Origin: Stephanodiscus triporus
Taxonomy: Eukaryota > Bacillariophyta > Thalassiosirophyceae > Thalassiosirales > Thalassiosiraceae
DNA length: 16,783 bases
Direction of reading: 5' to 3'
Assembly (NCBI GenBank): GCA_036939755.1
Contig: JALLAZ010000384.1
Location: 1-16,783, forward strand
Part shown: piece by piece, positions 9,640-16,783 of the stretch
Numbering within the stretch: the stretch's first letter is position 1
How the letters are laid out: the number at the start of each line of letters is the position of its first letter
Program-made: the position numbers and the translations under genes
Notes under the pieces: generated by a model
What the model saw: the letters and a program-made list of their open reading frames with translations, nothing else
Told to the model about the DNA's origin: nothing
Databases searched by the model: none

Positions 9640-10957
9640 CTACATTTGATTGCATTCGACCTTGTGATCCTCCTCCTCCCCCCCGCCGCCACCATGATGT
9701 CGTCCGCCGTACCCGAATCCCCCCCACCCTCCCGTGCCACCGCCGCCGCCGGTCGTCGACGACGAGAAGTAGCGAAAGCCCCCTCCGCCGGAAGACGACG
9801 GACCGCGTCTGCCAGCATTGACGAACGCACGATGGAAGAAGTCGCCGAGGTCGTCACCACCGCCATCGTGGCGATCGTCGTCATCGTCGTCGGGGCGGAG
9901 GTGCTCGTCCTGATCGCGTCGGTCGTCGCCGTCGTCGGACGACGAGGCCGCGAGACGTCCGAAGTCGGACGCGGACGCGACCTCGAGACGGTGCACCATC
10001 GTCGCGTCGTCCCCTCCTCCGTCGTCTCCCCTCCCCCCCGGACTTGCGCGGTCGTTCTCAATCTTATCGGCTTCCACCCCAGCGACGACGCCGTCGACTA
10101 CCACGCGCACGACGCGGCCCGCCGGATCGAACGACCGCCCCTCCAGCTTATTGAGCAATCGTGCAAGTTCGAACCTCTCCTCGGGGAGCAAATTGTCCAC
10201 GTTCGCCTGCTTCGTCGTAGTCGCCGTCGTCGTCGCGGTCGACGACGATCCTCCGCCCGGGACCTCGACAATGTACTGGACGTACAGGTCTCCGTACCGA
10301 TCGTGTCCCCCGCCGCCGCCGACCCCCCCCTTAGGCATGCCGTACCCCTTCAGGACGTGGACGTCGCCCGTACGTATCATGGACGGTGGCAGGTCGTACG
10401 ACGTGGTCACGGTCTTCGCGACCCTCCCCGGCATTATTATCGAGGGGTCGACGGCACTGACGACGTCGTCATTCGACCTCGACTTCTCGTCCTCCTCCTC
10501 CACCACCCTGGAGGGGACATCATCGACCCGCATCGCCTCCTCGTCCTCCTCCTCCCGAATCACGACCCTCCTAATGAACGGACTCCCGATGACGATCGTC
10601 CTGCCGTCAAGGAACACGATTTCGCGCGTGTACCCCGCGATCGCCTCTCCAAGTCCAATCCTGACCTCCATCGCCAGGTCGTCCCCCCGTCGAACGAACG
10701 TCGGATGTCGACGTTCCCTCAGTAGGAAGACGACGTCCGCGGGCGGAGCGTCGGATATCGAATCCACGACGCCGCACAGCCTCACGGTCCGACCGTCCCT
10801 CATCCCCCCCGCGAGACAAACGTCCACCTCCTTCCGAAGGGGGAAGTTCGGACGGAGCGGATCCGGCTGTCGTATGGCGACGCGCTTCGTCGTGCCCGCG
10901 TACAATTCCTCGAGGGTCACCTCGAGCATGTATCGCAGGTCGCGATTGCGCGGTCTC

Positions 10958-10989
<32 letters not shown>

Positions 10990-12003
10990 AGACCTCCGTC
11001 CGAAGAAGGGATCGGCTCCAACGCCGAAGAATTCGCGAAATACGTCGTTCCCGAAGAAGGACGCGCCGGCGCCGAACCCACCGCCGAACCTCACGTCCAT
11101 CCCCCCCCCGCCGAATTTTCCGAAGCCGTCCCCCCCGACGCCTCCTTTTCCGCTTCCACCGCCGGCCACGAGTCCACCCTTGCCGTATCGATCGTATATC
11201 GCGCGCTTCTCGTCGGAGCTAAGGACGTCGTAGGCCTCGCTGACCATGTCGAACGCTGCCCGGTCTCTCCCGGGCGCCTTGTCGGGATGGGTCAGCACGC
11301 ACCGTCGTCGGTAGGCCTTCTGTATCTCGACCCGCGACGCCGATCTGGTTATCCCGAGGACGTCGTAGTGGCAGGTCTGTTCGAGTATCGATTGGATGGC
11401 CGTCGGAAGTCGCGACGACGACGATGACGACGACGAGGAAGGCGACGAGTTCGTCTTGTCCCCGTTCTCGATTCCGTCGTCGTCGTCGTCGTCGTTGGAC
11501 GCTGACGATCTATTTCCTCTCGATTCGACGTCGGACGATGATTCCTCCTTGGCGACTTCTTCATCCTGCCGACCCGGCCCTCTGGACGCCCTATCCTTCA
11601 TCTTCTTCTTCTTGCTCTTCGTCTTGTCGCCGTGCTGCCGCTGCCGCTGCCGCTGCCGCTGCTGCTTCTCCACAATTACCGACTCGTCGACGTCGACGTC
11701 GTCGTCGTCGCCGCCGTTCGAAGATGCGGCCGCGGAAGAGTGGGGAGGGGGCGCGTGACCGCCGCGGGGGACGCGATCGGGTCCCGTCGTCGACCGATGG
11801 CAGTCGACGACGGCGCCGCGCGGACGACGACGATGATGACGATTCAGACGGTCGCGCCGCTGACACCGCGGAGGGGGGGGAGGGACAGACGAAGACGACG
11901 GCACGGCGTCGGACGATGCGGCGCACGATGGGGATGCCGCGCATGCGACGACTATGCCTATCGCGGCGACAGCCGTCGCCGTCGTTTTCGTCTTGGTTTT
12001 CAT
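9640..12003 (-). CDS. DnaJ/HSP40 co-chaperone (type II, no zinc finger) with signal peptide
   Basis: The 787-aa protein starts at the only ATG in frame; the frame continues upstream to 12138 but without ATG. The N-terminus MKTKTK followed by a hydrophobic stretch to about residue 28 looks like a signal peptide. About 180 residues of disordered acidic, basic, QR-repeat and serine sequence follow. The J domain is at about 212-272, with HPD at 239-241; it stimulates the ATPase of HSP70. A Gly/Phe-rich region (about 278-335) and two C-terminal substrate-binding domains come next (from about 356: LRYMLEVTLEELYAGTTKRV). No CxxCxGxG repeats occur, so it is type II (DnaJB11/ERdj3-like). The C-terminal domain is interrupted by an acidic insert, and the protein ends in a Gly-rich tail without KDEL. 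ER lumen or another secretory-derived compartment is likely. No introns seen. Confidence 0.9.
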
Positions 12004-12430
12004 GGAGCGCGATCGATGTCTTTTTGTGTGTGTTTGTTGTTTGTGCGATTGTGTGTGTGTGTGTGCGTTCGTGGTAAGTATCCAGCGGACACACTTTGTG
12101 TTCAACTTCGCGCATTCCGCGCGCGCTACCCTAACCACATAGAGTACTTACCTTACTCTAATAAAAAAATATTTGAATCTTTCCCATATCTTGAAAACGA
12201 CTTGGAGTGCTGAGATTCGTGGAGGAGATAGAAAAACTGGCGAGAATTTGTCGGAGAAGCTCACCCCTCCCAGTCGGAGATTCCATCACTCACGAGTCAA
12301 AAAATGATTGGCTGAGAGATTCGTGCATGCGTCAGGGACCTCGTGGAAAACCCTGCCAACCATGAGAACACATTCCGCCACTTGACCAGCCGTTGCTCAA
12401 CTTCCAATCAATTCTAACGAAACAATAACA
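12004..12430. promoter_or_regulatory. Divergent promoter region between the DnaJ and DUF2358 genes
   Basis: 427 bp lie between the two start codons. The DnaJ-proximal side holds a (GT)7 run at about 12051-12064 in the probable 5' leader. The DUF2358-proximal side has an inverted CCAAT box (GATTGG near 12306-12311) and the 10-mer GAGATTCGTG twice in direct orientation (12212-12221 and 12316-12325). I found no convincing heat-shock element triplet. Function of these sites is inference. Confidence 0.4.
12051..12064. repeat. (GT)7 dinucleotide repeat
   Basis: Seven GT units lie about 50 bp upstream of the DnaJ start codon. On the DnaJ transcript this reads as (AC)n in the leader. Likely a simple microsatellite. 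Confidence 0.8.
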
Positions 12431-13331
12431 ATGACGATGAGATCCCTCCTCAGCCTGGTCGCCGTCGCGACGGCCCTCAACCCCGTCAATTACCTTGCCC
12501 TCGCTCTCGCCCCCACGAGCAATTCCAGGATACGGACGCGTCCGTCGTCGTCGTCGGAATCCTCGTCGTCGTCGTCGTCGTCGAGAATATTAATGAAGTC
12601 CACCCTGGAGCGATCGCCGACCAGCGAGAACAATCTATCGCCGTTCCTCCGGGGGATGGTCGACGAACAGCGAGAATTGCAAATGAACGTCGGGAAGGCG
12701 ATGGACGTTCTGCAGAAGGATTACCCCTACTTTCTGAGGAGGGCTCCGGGTGAGAATTCCCGCTCCTCTTTCCACGCGAACCGAAATCGAGATGCGATCG
12801 TTTGTTTCGTCGTTCCTCAAACTGCGCCCGTCGCTTTTATTCCCGCCCCCAGATTACTCCATATATCACGATTCCATCTCTCTCAAGGCATCCGACGGGC
12901 AAATCCAACTGTCGAAGCTCTCCTCCTACAAGCAGGCGCTCGGCATCGCCCGCACCATGCTCTCTCTCCTGTACGACGTCGACCGCTCCGTAGTCCAGAG
13001 TCGTATGGTGTACGACTCCCCCCGGACGCAGATACGCGTGAGCTTCAACGCCATGCTCGTGCCGAAGCTCGGCCTCAACTCCATCGGCGGAAAGACCGTG
13101 CACGTCGACGGCATATCGGTGTACTCCGTAGACCTTTCCTCGACGCTGCGCGAGGACGAGCACGGGAACCTGTCGAGGAACGACGGCGCCGGCAAGGTCG
13201 TGGAACATCGCGTCGAGAGGCTCCTGGTCAACGGCCTCCCCCTGCAGCCCCCCTACCTCAGCGCGTTTGGCCTGGAGATGATGTCGGGACAGCACGCGGG
13301 GGCGTTGGCGGGCGCTGGCGCGTGGAGTTGA
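12431..13331 (+). CDS. DUF2358-family (NTF2-like) protein with probable plastid leader, two exons
   Basis: Exons 12431-12749 and 12853-13331 give 265 aa; the intron is 103 bp, GTGAG to CCCAG, phase 1. The leader is hydrophobic to about residue 26 and ends ALALAPTS, followed by an Arg/Ser-rich stretch with an S run at about 39-51. That is the composition of a diatom bipartite plastid presequence, although the residue after the likely cleavage site is Leu rather than the preferred Phe. The mature part matches the DUF2358 pattern: a helix with VLQKDYPYFL (about 93-102), then DYSIYHDSISLKASDG (107-122), LSSYKQAL, a beta strand with RTQIRVSFNAMLVPKLG, and ISVYSVD. Plant and cyanobacterial homologues are uncharacterised, with a cone-shaped NTF2-like fold that can bind small ligands. 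The intron joins DYP.FL to DYSIY exactly where the family is continuous. Confidence 0.75.
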
Positions 13332-14200
13332 GTACTTGTTTCGTGTCTAGAGTTCCGAAAAAAGTTTGCACGTTGCAAACGAGGATATCCGTCACAGTAA
13401 TCACCCCCATTTTTTACATTAACGATTTGTTACGAAAACTACGTGCAACGCCCCACCGGTCCATTATCTTTCGAACATCGTTGACATTATGATCATATAA
13501 AATTTCCTCGATCATCCGTTAGGGTTGCCTCCAGGTTGTCCTGGAAATCTCCATTGAGATCCTATCCTGTTTACACCTTAGCGAAGTATTGTGCTCTGTT
13601 CTGTACTCTGTGTTTGTGAATACTTAACTTTGTGATGGTGAATACATGCACCTTTTCGGTGACTGTAATACAACAAGAGGTAAGCTGACGAGGAGGTGTT
13701 GAAACAGTTGTAGAACATAAAATGAGCGATATTGTTTTTGATACAAATAGTGGGCCGTGTTTCAACACTGGTAGAACAAGTAATGAACGATATTGCATTC
13801 GATACAATAGTGACCTTTTGGGGTGAAGTATTTAGAGCGCGACCATGAGTGACAACCTGTGGAAGTGAGGGGGGATATGTTTCAGCAAACGTCTCATAAA
13901 TAATAATAACCCTCAATATCTCCCAGCATCTACAAATCTTTCTACCTTCCTGGAAGAATAATATCTACTCATGATGCCGTTTCGAGAATCCTCGATACTT
14001 CTTATGGTAAAAATACATGCGTACGCGGTCTGTGGTACATATCTACTCTGGCAACACACGTAACTGCGGGTTATCTCTCTTTTTAGAGGTGTGTGACATC
14101 ACTGTTCTACCTCCTTGCACTCTTTCTACTATCCACTTACTCACTTGCAAATGCAACCCCTGCCTATCTGCCCTTTAACGATCAACCTCTGACCATAAAC
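13332..14200. other. Intergenic region, 869 bp
   Basis: AT-rich compared with the genes on both sides. It contains a two-copy tandem repeat at 13696-13816. At its right end, a good acceptor (CTCTTTTTAG at about 14077-14086) is followed by an ATG-less extension of the next gene's frame. The minus-strand frames across 13571-13916 lie on the repeat and look non-coding. No RNA gene was recognised. Confidence 0.55.
13696..13816. repeat. Two-copy tandem repeat, unit about 61 bp, with an internal inverted element
   Basis: Copy one (13696-13756) and copy two (13757-13816) share TAGAACA, ATGARCGATATTG, and GATACAA followed by ATAGTG, with scattered substitutions. The first bases of each copy are also inverted with respect to one another: GTGTTGAAACA (13696-13706) against TGTTTCAACAC (13758-13768), an 11-bp inverted repeat with a 51-bp spacer. 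Confidence 0.75.
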
Positions 14201-14515
14201 ATGCGATCCCTCGTCATTCTGCTCACCATACTCGCCACGGCCGCGGCCTTCTCGCCCGGCACCACCACCCGTCGCGTCGTCGTCCGTTCCTCGACCTCGT
14301 CGTCGTCGCCCCCCGCGACGCCGCTCAATATGGGCTTCGGCGCCCCCGATCCCGATCAGAAGAGGATCACGCGCGAGAACGAGCCGGACGAATTCTTCTC
14401 GACGAATACCGACAAGATGACCGACGAGGAGAAGCTCCCTATCGCCATCGCCGGCCTGGTCGGGATTTCGTTGCCCTTCATCGCCGGTCTGATCGCACTT
14501 TATGCCGCCAAGTAA
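14201..14515 (+). CDS. Plastid-targeted single-helix membrane protein, small photosystem-subunit-like
   Basis: 104 aa. Residues 1-16 form a signal peptide ending TAAA, and Phe17 begins FSPGTTTRR. This is the AAA/F junction of the diatom bipartite plastid leader, followed by an Arg/Ser/Thr-rich transit segment to about residue 43. The mature portion would be about 60 residues: a charged section (DQKRITRENEPDEFF, DKMTDEEK) and one transmembrane helix at about 80-101 (LPIAIAGLVGISLPFIAGLI), ending YAAK. This resembles the layout of small thylakoid subunits of photosystem II or I (one helix, acidic lumenal or stromal arm). I cannot decide between PsbW-, Psb34- or other types. A longer frame upstream without ATG exists; ATG 14201 was chosen because it gives the canonical leader. 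Confidence 0.75.
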   Translation: MRSLVILLTILATAAAFSPGTTTRRVVVRSSTSSSSPPATPLNMGFGAPDPDQKRITRENEPDEFFSTNTDKMTDEEKLPIAIAGLVGISLPFIAGLIALYAAK

Positions 14516-15395
14516 AATGGAAGGGATGGAGTTATGGCGGGGTGAGGGGTTGGAGAGGGCATCCTAGTGCGCTTGACGGGAAAGAGATATCGGTGAAATT
14601 ATATTTTCCTCCTTTTCGGAGGGATCGCGCGGACGCCCAAGGGTAATGGCTGGTCTGAGTCACATGTTTCGCACCTGATGGGGCTATGTCTACAATCTTA
14701 ATCATACTTCGAAATAAATCGTCGCATGCAGAGATTGTATTTAGTCCATAATTTTGTAGAACTCCGTCATCTGATGGCCACATTCGATGTAGAACCGGTG
14801 TGAATACCCGCGTGACAATAGTTTCTAGGTCAGATGCATTGAGAAACAAGGAAGGGGGTTTTCTCATCCTCGATGTACAGGTCCTGTTTCAGACCATCGT
14901 GTTTTCTCCTCGCCATTTCGATGGTCGGCTCCTTTTTGAGATCGTTTTTTAAGGGTTCTTTCTTTTGGCGTTTCCACCTCGCCGTTTGGATAAAGGGATT
15001 GAAGGCGGTAGTTACTTTGAGAGTGGCAAACCAGTTCCAGATTGGGTAGCTTTCGTCTTGTTCAGATATCTTATACACACAGGGCTGGCTATCGGAGATG
15101 ACCAAGACGGGGGGAGCGGGCACACTCTCGCCCGGCTAACGGTAACAGATAAAGGCAACATGAAGTAACATGTGATAACAAACTTAAGCGAGGCAGTGTT
15201 CGACTCAATACATACTTAATTGAATGCTCGTCAGCGCGGAGTTGTCCTGGCAGCTTGCTGGTGACAAAAGATTACTCCTACTATTTAGCTTGACACAATA
15301 GTCCAGCAACAATCCCCTCAAGCCGAAATTAATTGTTGCATCTTACGATCACCAAGCCATCATCATTCAAGATAGAGTATATCATTTCCCCTGTC
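14516..15395. other. Intergenic region with possible gene remnant
   Basis: 880 bp between the converging small plastid protein gene and the YbaB-like gene. The only candidate is the pair of overlapping minus-strand frames described separately at 14532-15123. The remainder (15170-15395) holds nothing I recognise and probably includes the 3' UTR of the minus-strand gene. Confidence 0.5.
14532..15123 (-). pseudogene. Possible frameshifted or decayed gene, no family recognised
   Basis: Two minus-strand frames, 15123-14830 and 14867-14532, overlap by 38 bp around an A4-C5 run (reads AAAACCCCC on the minus strand). A one-base shift there would join them into about 190 codons. Both halves have ordinary composition: for example SYPIWNWFATLKVTTAFNPF upstream and LETIVTRVFTPVLHRMWPSD downstream. 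The leading frame starts at a candidate ATG, but neither half matches a family I know. It might equally be chance open sequence, or a real gene with an unseen intron or a sequencing error in the homopolymer. Confidence 0.2.
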
Positions 15396-15968
15396 TCACA
15401 TGGAGCCCATCTTCTTCATGCTATCGGCAATGTACTTCATCATGTCCTTCTGTGCCTCGTTCCTCCCAGCCGCGCTCTTCTCGCCCGCGGCCCTGAGGGC
15501 GTTCACTATGTTCTTCTCTAGCCGCGCCTTTCCCATCGTCTTGCCGGCGTCGGTGACCGTGACGACCAGATGCCGGGGGGGCATGTTCCCGTCCCGTTCG
15601 ACGGTGACCCCCATCGACTCGGCGTCGCCCCCGACGACGCGAAGGTTGTTGATGGCCTCCTCCATACGAAATCTAGCGTTCATCCCTAATTGATATTCCT
15701 CGACTGACATCCCCATGGCCTTGGCCATTTTCTCGATTTGCGTGCGCTTCAGGTCGTCCTCCTCCTCCTCGACGTCGAGGGCGCCGCCGCTGAACATGTT
15801 AATGCATGACGACGACGACGACGACGACGGGGGAGGTGACGACCGCATCAACGATGCGGATGACGACATCCCCGCAATCGTCGTGACGAAGGCGTGCGTA
15901 CGAGAGAGGGAGGCGGCGCATGCCGCCAACACCAAAATCGCCGATTGCGCTGGGGCTGAAGTCTTCAT
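15396..15968 (-). CDS. Plastid-targeted soluble protein, possibly YbaB/EbfC-like
   Basis: 190 aa, single exon. A signal peptide covers residues 1-26 and ends SRTHA, with Phe27 starting FVTTIAG. This A/F junction plus the following Ser/Met/Arg-rich segment (to about 58) fits a diatom plastid presequence. An acidic patch (DVEEEEDD, 65-72) comes before the mature core. From about 73 the core is helix (KRTQIEKMAKAMGMSVEEYQ), beta (LVVTVTDAG, 134-142), then long amphipathic helices (EKNIVNALRAAGEKSAAGRN; KDMMKYIADSMKKMGSM). That order and the C-terminal helix resemble the YbaB/EbfC nucleoid-associated family, but the match is loose and the protein may be a diatom-specific plastid protein. Note that on the plus strand the GAC/CGT runs produce a shadow ORF. 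Confidence 0.65.
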   Translation of the reverse strand: MKTSAPAQSAILVLAACAASLSRTHAFVTTIAGMSSSASLMRSSPPPSSSSSSSCINMFSGGALDVEEEEDDLKRTQIEKMAKAMGMSVEEYQLGMNARFRMEEAINNLRVVGGDAESMGVTVERDGNMPPRHLVVTVTDAGKTMGKARLEKNIVNALRAAGEKSAAGRNEAQKDMMKYIADSMKKMGSM

Positions 15969-16783
15969 GAGAGTCTTGTTGATCGACCGTGCTGTGCGGC
16001 TGTGCCAAGGGCGGTGGTTGGTAAATACTGTGTACTCCTACATGGTACGTAGATATGGTACTATGGTGTGTTGAAGCTCACACAGCTCTCACTGAATAAT
16101 ATGACACGTGGATCTCTGTTCCCGCCTCACGTTAGGACATATTATTACCTTCCCAAATATGGACACCAAGATGCAGAATGAATACACATAAAACATACCG
16201 CCAAGAATATTTCACCCCTCTCTTTATCTTTGTTTCGGGGGGAAAAGGAAACTATGACAAGCATCTTGGAAATGGTGCAAAGCGGCGGGGACATTTGCTC
16301 GTTCGTCGTCGCCGGGGTGGCTCGACGCGCGGCGTGGGAGGAGTTTGCGTCAAGCATGGTGCAAAGATAAAACGATGCAGCCACGAGGGTTGCACCAACG
16401 GGCAGGAGTTTGTTGGAGGCATGGCGCAAATGCGAGATAATGCAGGCATGAGGGTTGCACTAGTAACAATGTCGTTCAGGTAGGAATTTGCCTTAGGCAT
16501 GGTGCATTGAGAAAATCTTGCGTCCGTGAGGGGTGCATCAAAAATGCAAAAATAGGAGGATTTTGTTGGATGCATGGTGTGAGGTCATTTGCTGCCGCCA
16601 TGGTGAAACGGGATCCTTGATGACTCTTTCTCCCCACCCGATTCTGTGTTGTAAAATTCTTTGACAACACCTGCACCAAACGATTGTCCATGGAATATTC
16701 GACTCGTCGGCACTCGGAAATGTTGTTCTGCATCGTTCTGCTGTCTGCGGCGCAGAACAAAAAAATTGGCGACAAAGACGAGT
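15969..16783. other. Upstream and terminal region, mostly repeat
   Basis: 815 bp to the window edge. Its left part carries the 5' leader and promoter of the minus-strand gene. The right part (16341-16612) is a degenerate tandem repeat. A minus-strand frame crossing 16476-16775 overlaps the repeat and I do not accept it as a gene, though a gene entering from beyond the right edge cannot be excluded. Confidence 0.5.
16341..16612. repeat. Degenerate tandem repeat, about four copies of 65-78 bp
   Basis: Copies start at 16341, 16406, 16484 and 16559. Each opens GARTTTG or GATTTTG, then about 6-9 bases later has GCATGGYGC or a close variant; the first three copies then carry a KGAGGGTTGCA-type block (CGAGGGTTGCACC, TGAGGGTTGCAC, TGAGGGGTGCA). 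The fourth copy is the most decayed. A weaker relative (AAATGGTGCAAAG) lies near 16271-16283, just before the array. Confidence 0.75.

Noticed and set aside
10151..11233. 360-codon plus-strand frame over the DnaJ gene
   Set aside because: Composition is Ser/Pro/Thr/Arg low complexity that mirrors the DnaJ codons, while the minus-strand frame holds the HPD motif and all DnaJ domains.
11424..12213. Plus-strand frames rich in Arg and Ser near the DnaJ N-terminus
   Set aside because: They are produced by CGT/GTC trinucleotide runs and have no domain or leader of their own.
12004..12430. Possible heat-shock element in the DnaJ promoter region
   Set aside because: GAA and TTC triplets occur, but not in the alternating five-base spacing needed for a heat-shock factor site.
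13332..14200. Possible tRNA or other RNA gene in the gap
   Set aside because: No cloverleaf with the conserved T-loop GTTCRANNC and D-loop could be found by eye; a covariance-model scan would settle it.
15400..16074. Plus-strand frames over the YbaB-like gene (97 and 119 codons)
   Set aside because: They are antisense to a frame with a proper plastid leader and ordinary core, and consist partly of poly-Asp from a GAC repeat.
16476..16775. 99-codon minus-strand frame at the right edge
   Set aside because: Its second half lies on the degenerate tandem repeat, it matches no family I know, and the window ends before a gene context can be judged.

Overview
This window looks like nuclear DNA from a photosynthetic stramenopile, most probably a diatom. 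Genes carry short GT-AG introns of about 70-280 bp with GTGAG or GTAAG donors. At least two predicted proteins open with a signal peptide that ends in the Ala-x-Ala/Phe junction typical of diatom plastid-targeted pre-proteins, and there is no operon organisation. Gene density is high and genes run on both strands. I assembled all exon structures by eye from splice sites, reading frames and family resemblance, and no transcript evidence was available.

Layout. (1) 320-2742, plus strand: a six-exon NSF-like AAA+ ATPase (612 aa). It lacks the usual N domain and has a degraded second P-loop. (2) 8673-3181, minus strand: one eight-exon gene for a 1557-aa membrane-anchored protein combining a DUF1769 domain, a beta-rich region, a PH-like domain and a C-terminal DUF547 domain. 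(3) 9004-9354, plus strand: a small twin CX9C (CHCH) mitochondrial protein with an N-myristoylation consensus. It is divergent from gene 2 across a 330-bp promoter region. (4) 12003-9640, minus strand: an intronless, low-complexity-rich DnaJ/HSP40 co-chaperone with a signal peptide. (5) 12431-13331, plus strand: a two-exon DUF2358 (NTF2-like fold) protein with a probable plastid leader. (6) 14201-14515, plus strand: a small plastid-targeted single-helix membrane protein. (7) 15968-15396, minus strand: a plastid-targeted soluble protein, perhaps related to YbaB/EbfC.

The genes do not form a pathway. Two themes recur. Membrane trafficking or lipid-linked functions occupy the left half (NSF-like, DUF1769/PH/DUF547), and organelle-targeted proteins fill the right half (CHCH, DUF2358, the plastid TM protein, the YbaB-like protein). 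The DnaJ gene and other GC-rich stretches are packed with CGT/GTC-type trinucleotide runs, which create long antisense ORFs that I treat as shadows. Three intergenic regions each hold a degenerate tandem repeat with a unit of about 60-78 bp (2772-2897, 13696-13816, 16341-16612). I saw no clear RNA gene, CRISPR array or complete mobile element.

The most notable points are the unusual NSF paralogue, the four-part DUF1769/PH/DUF547 architecture, and the pairing of a myristoylation motif with a CHCH domain.
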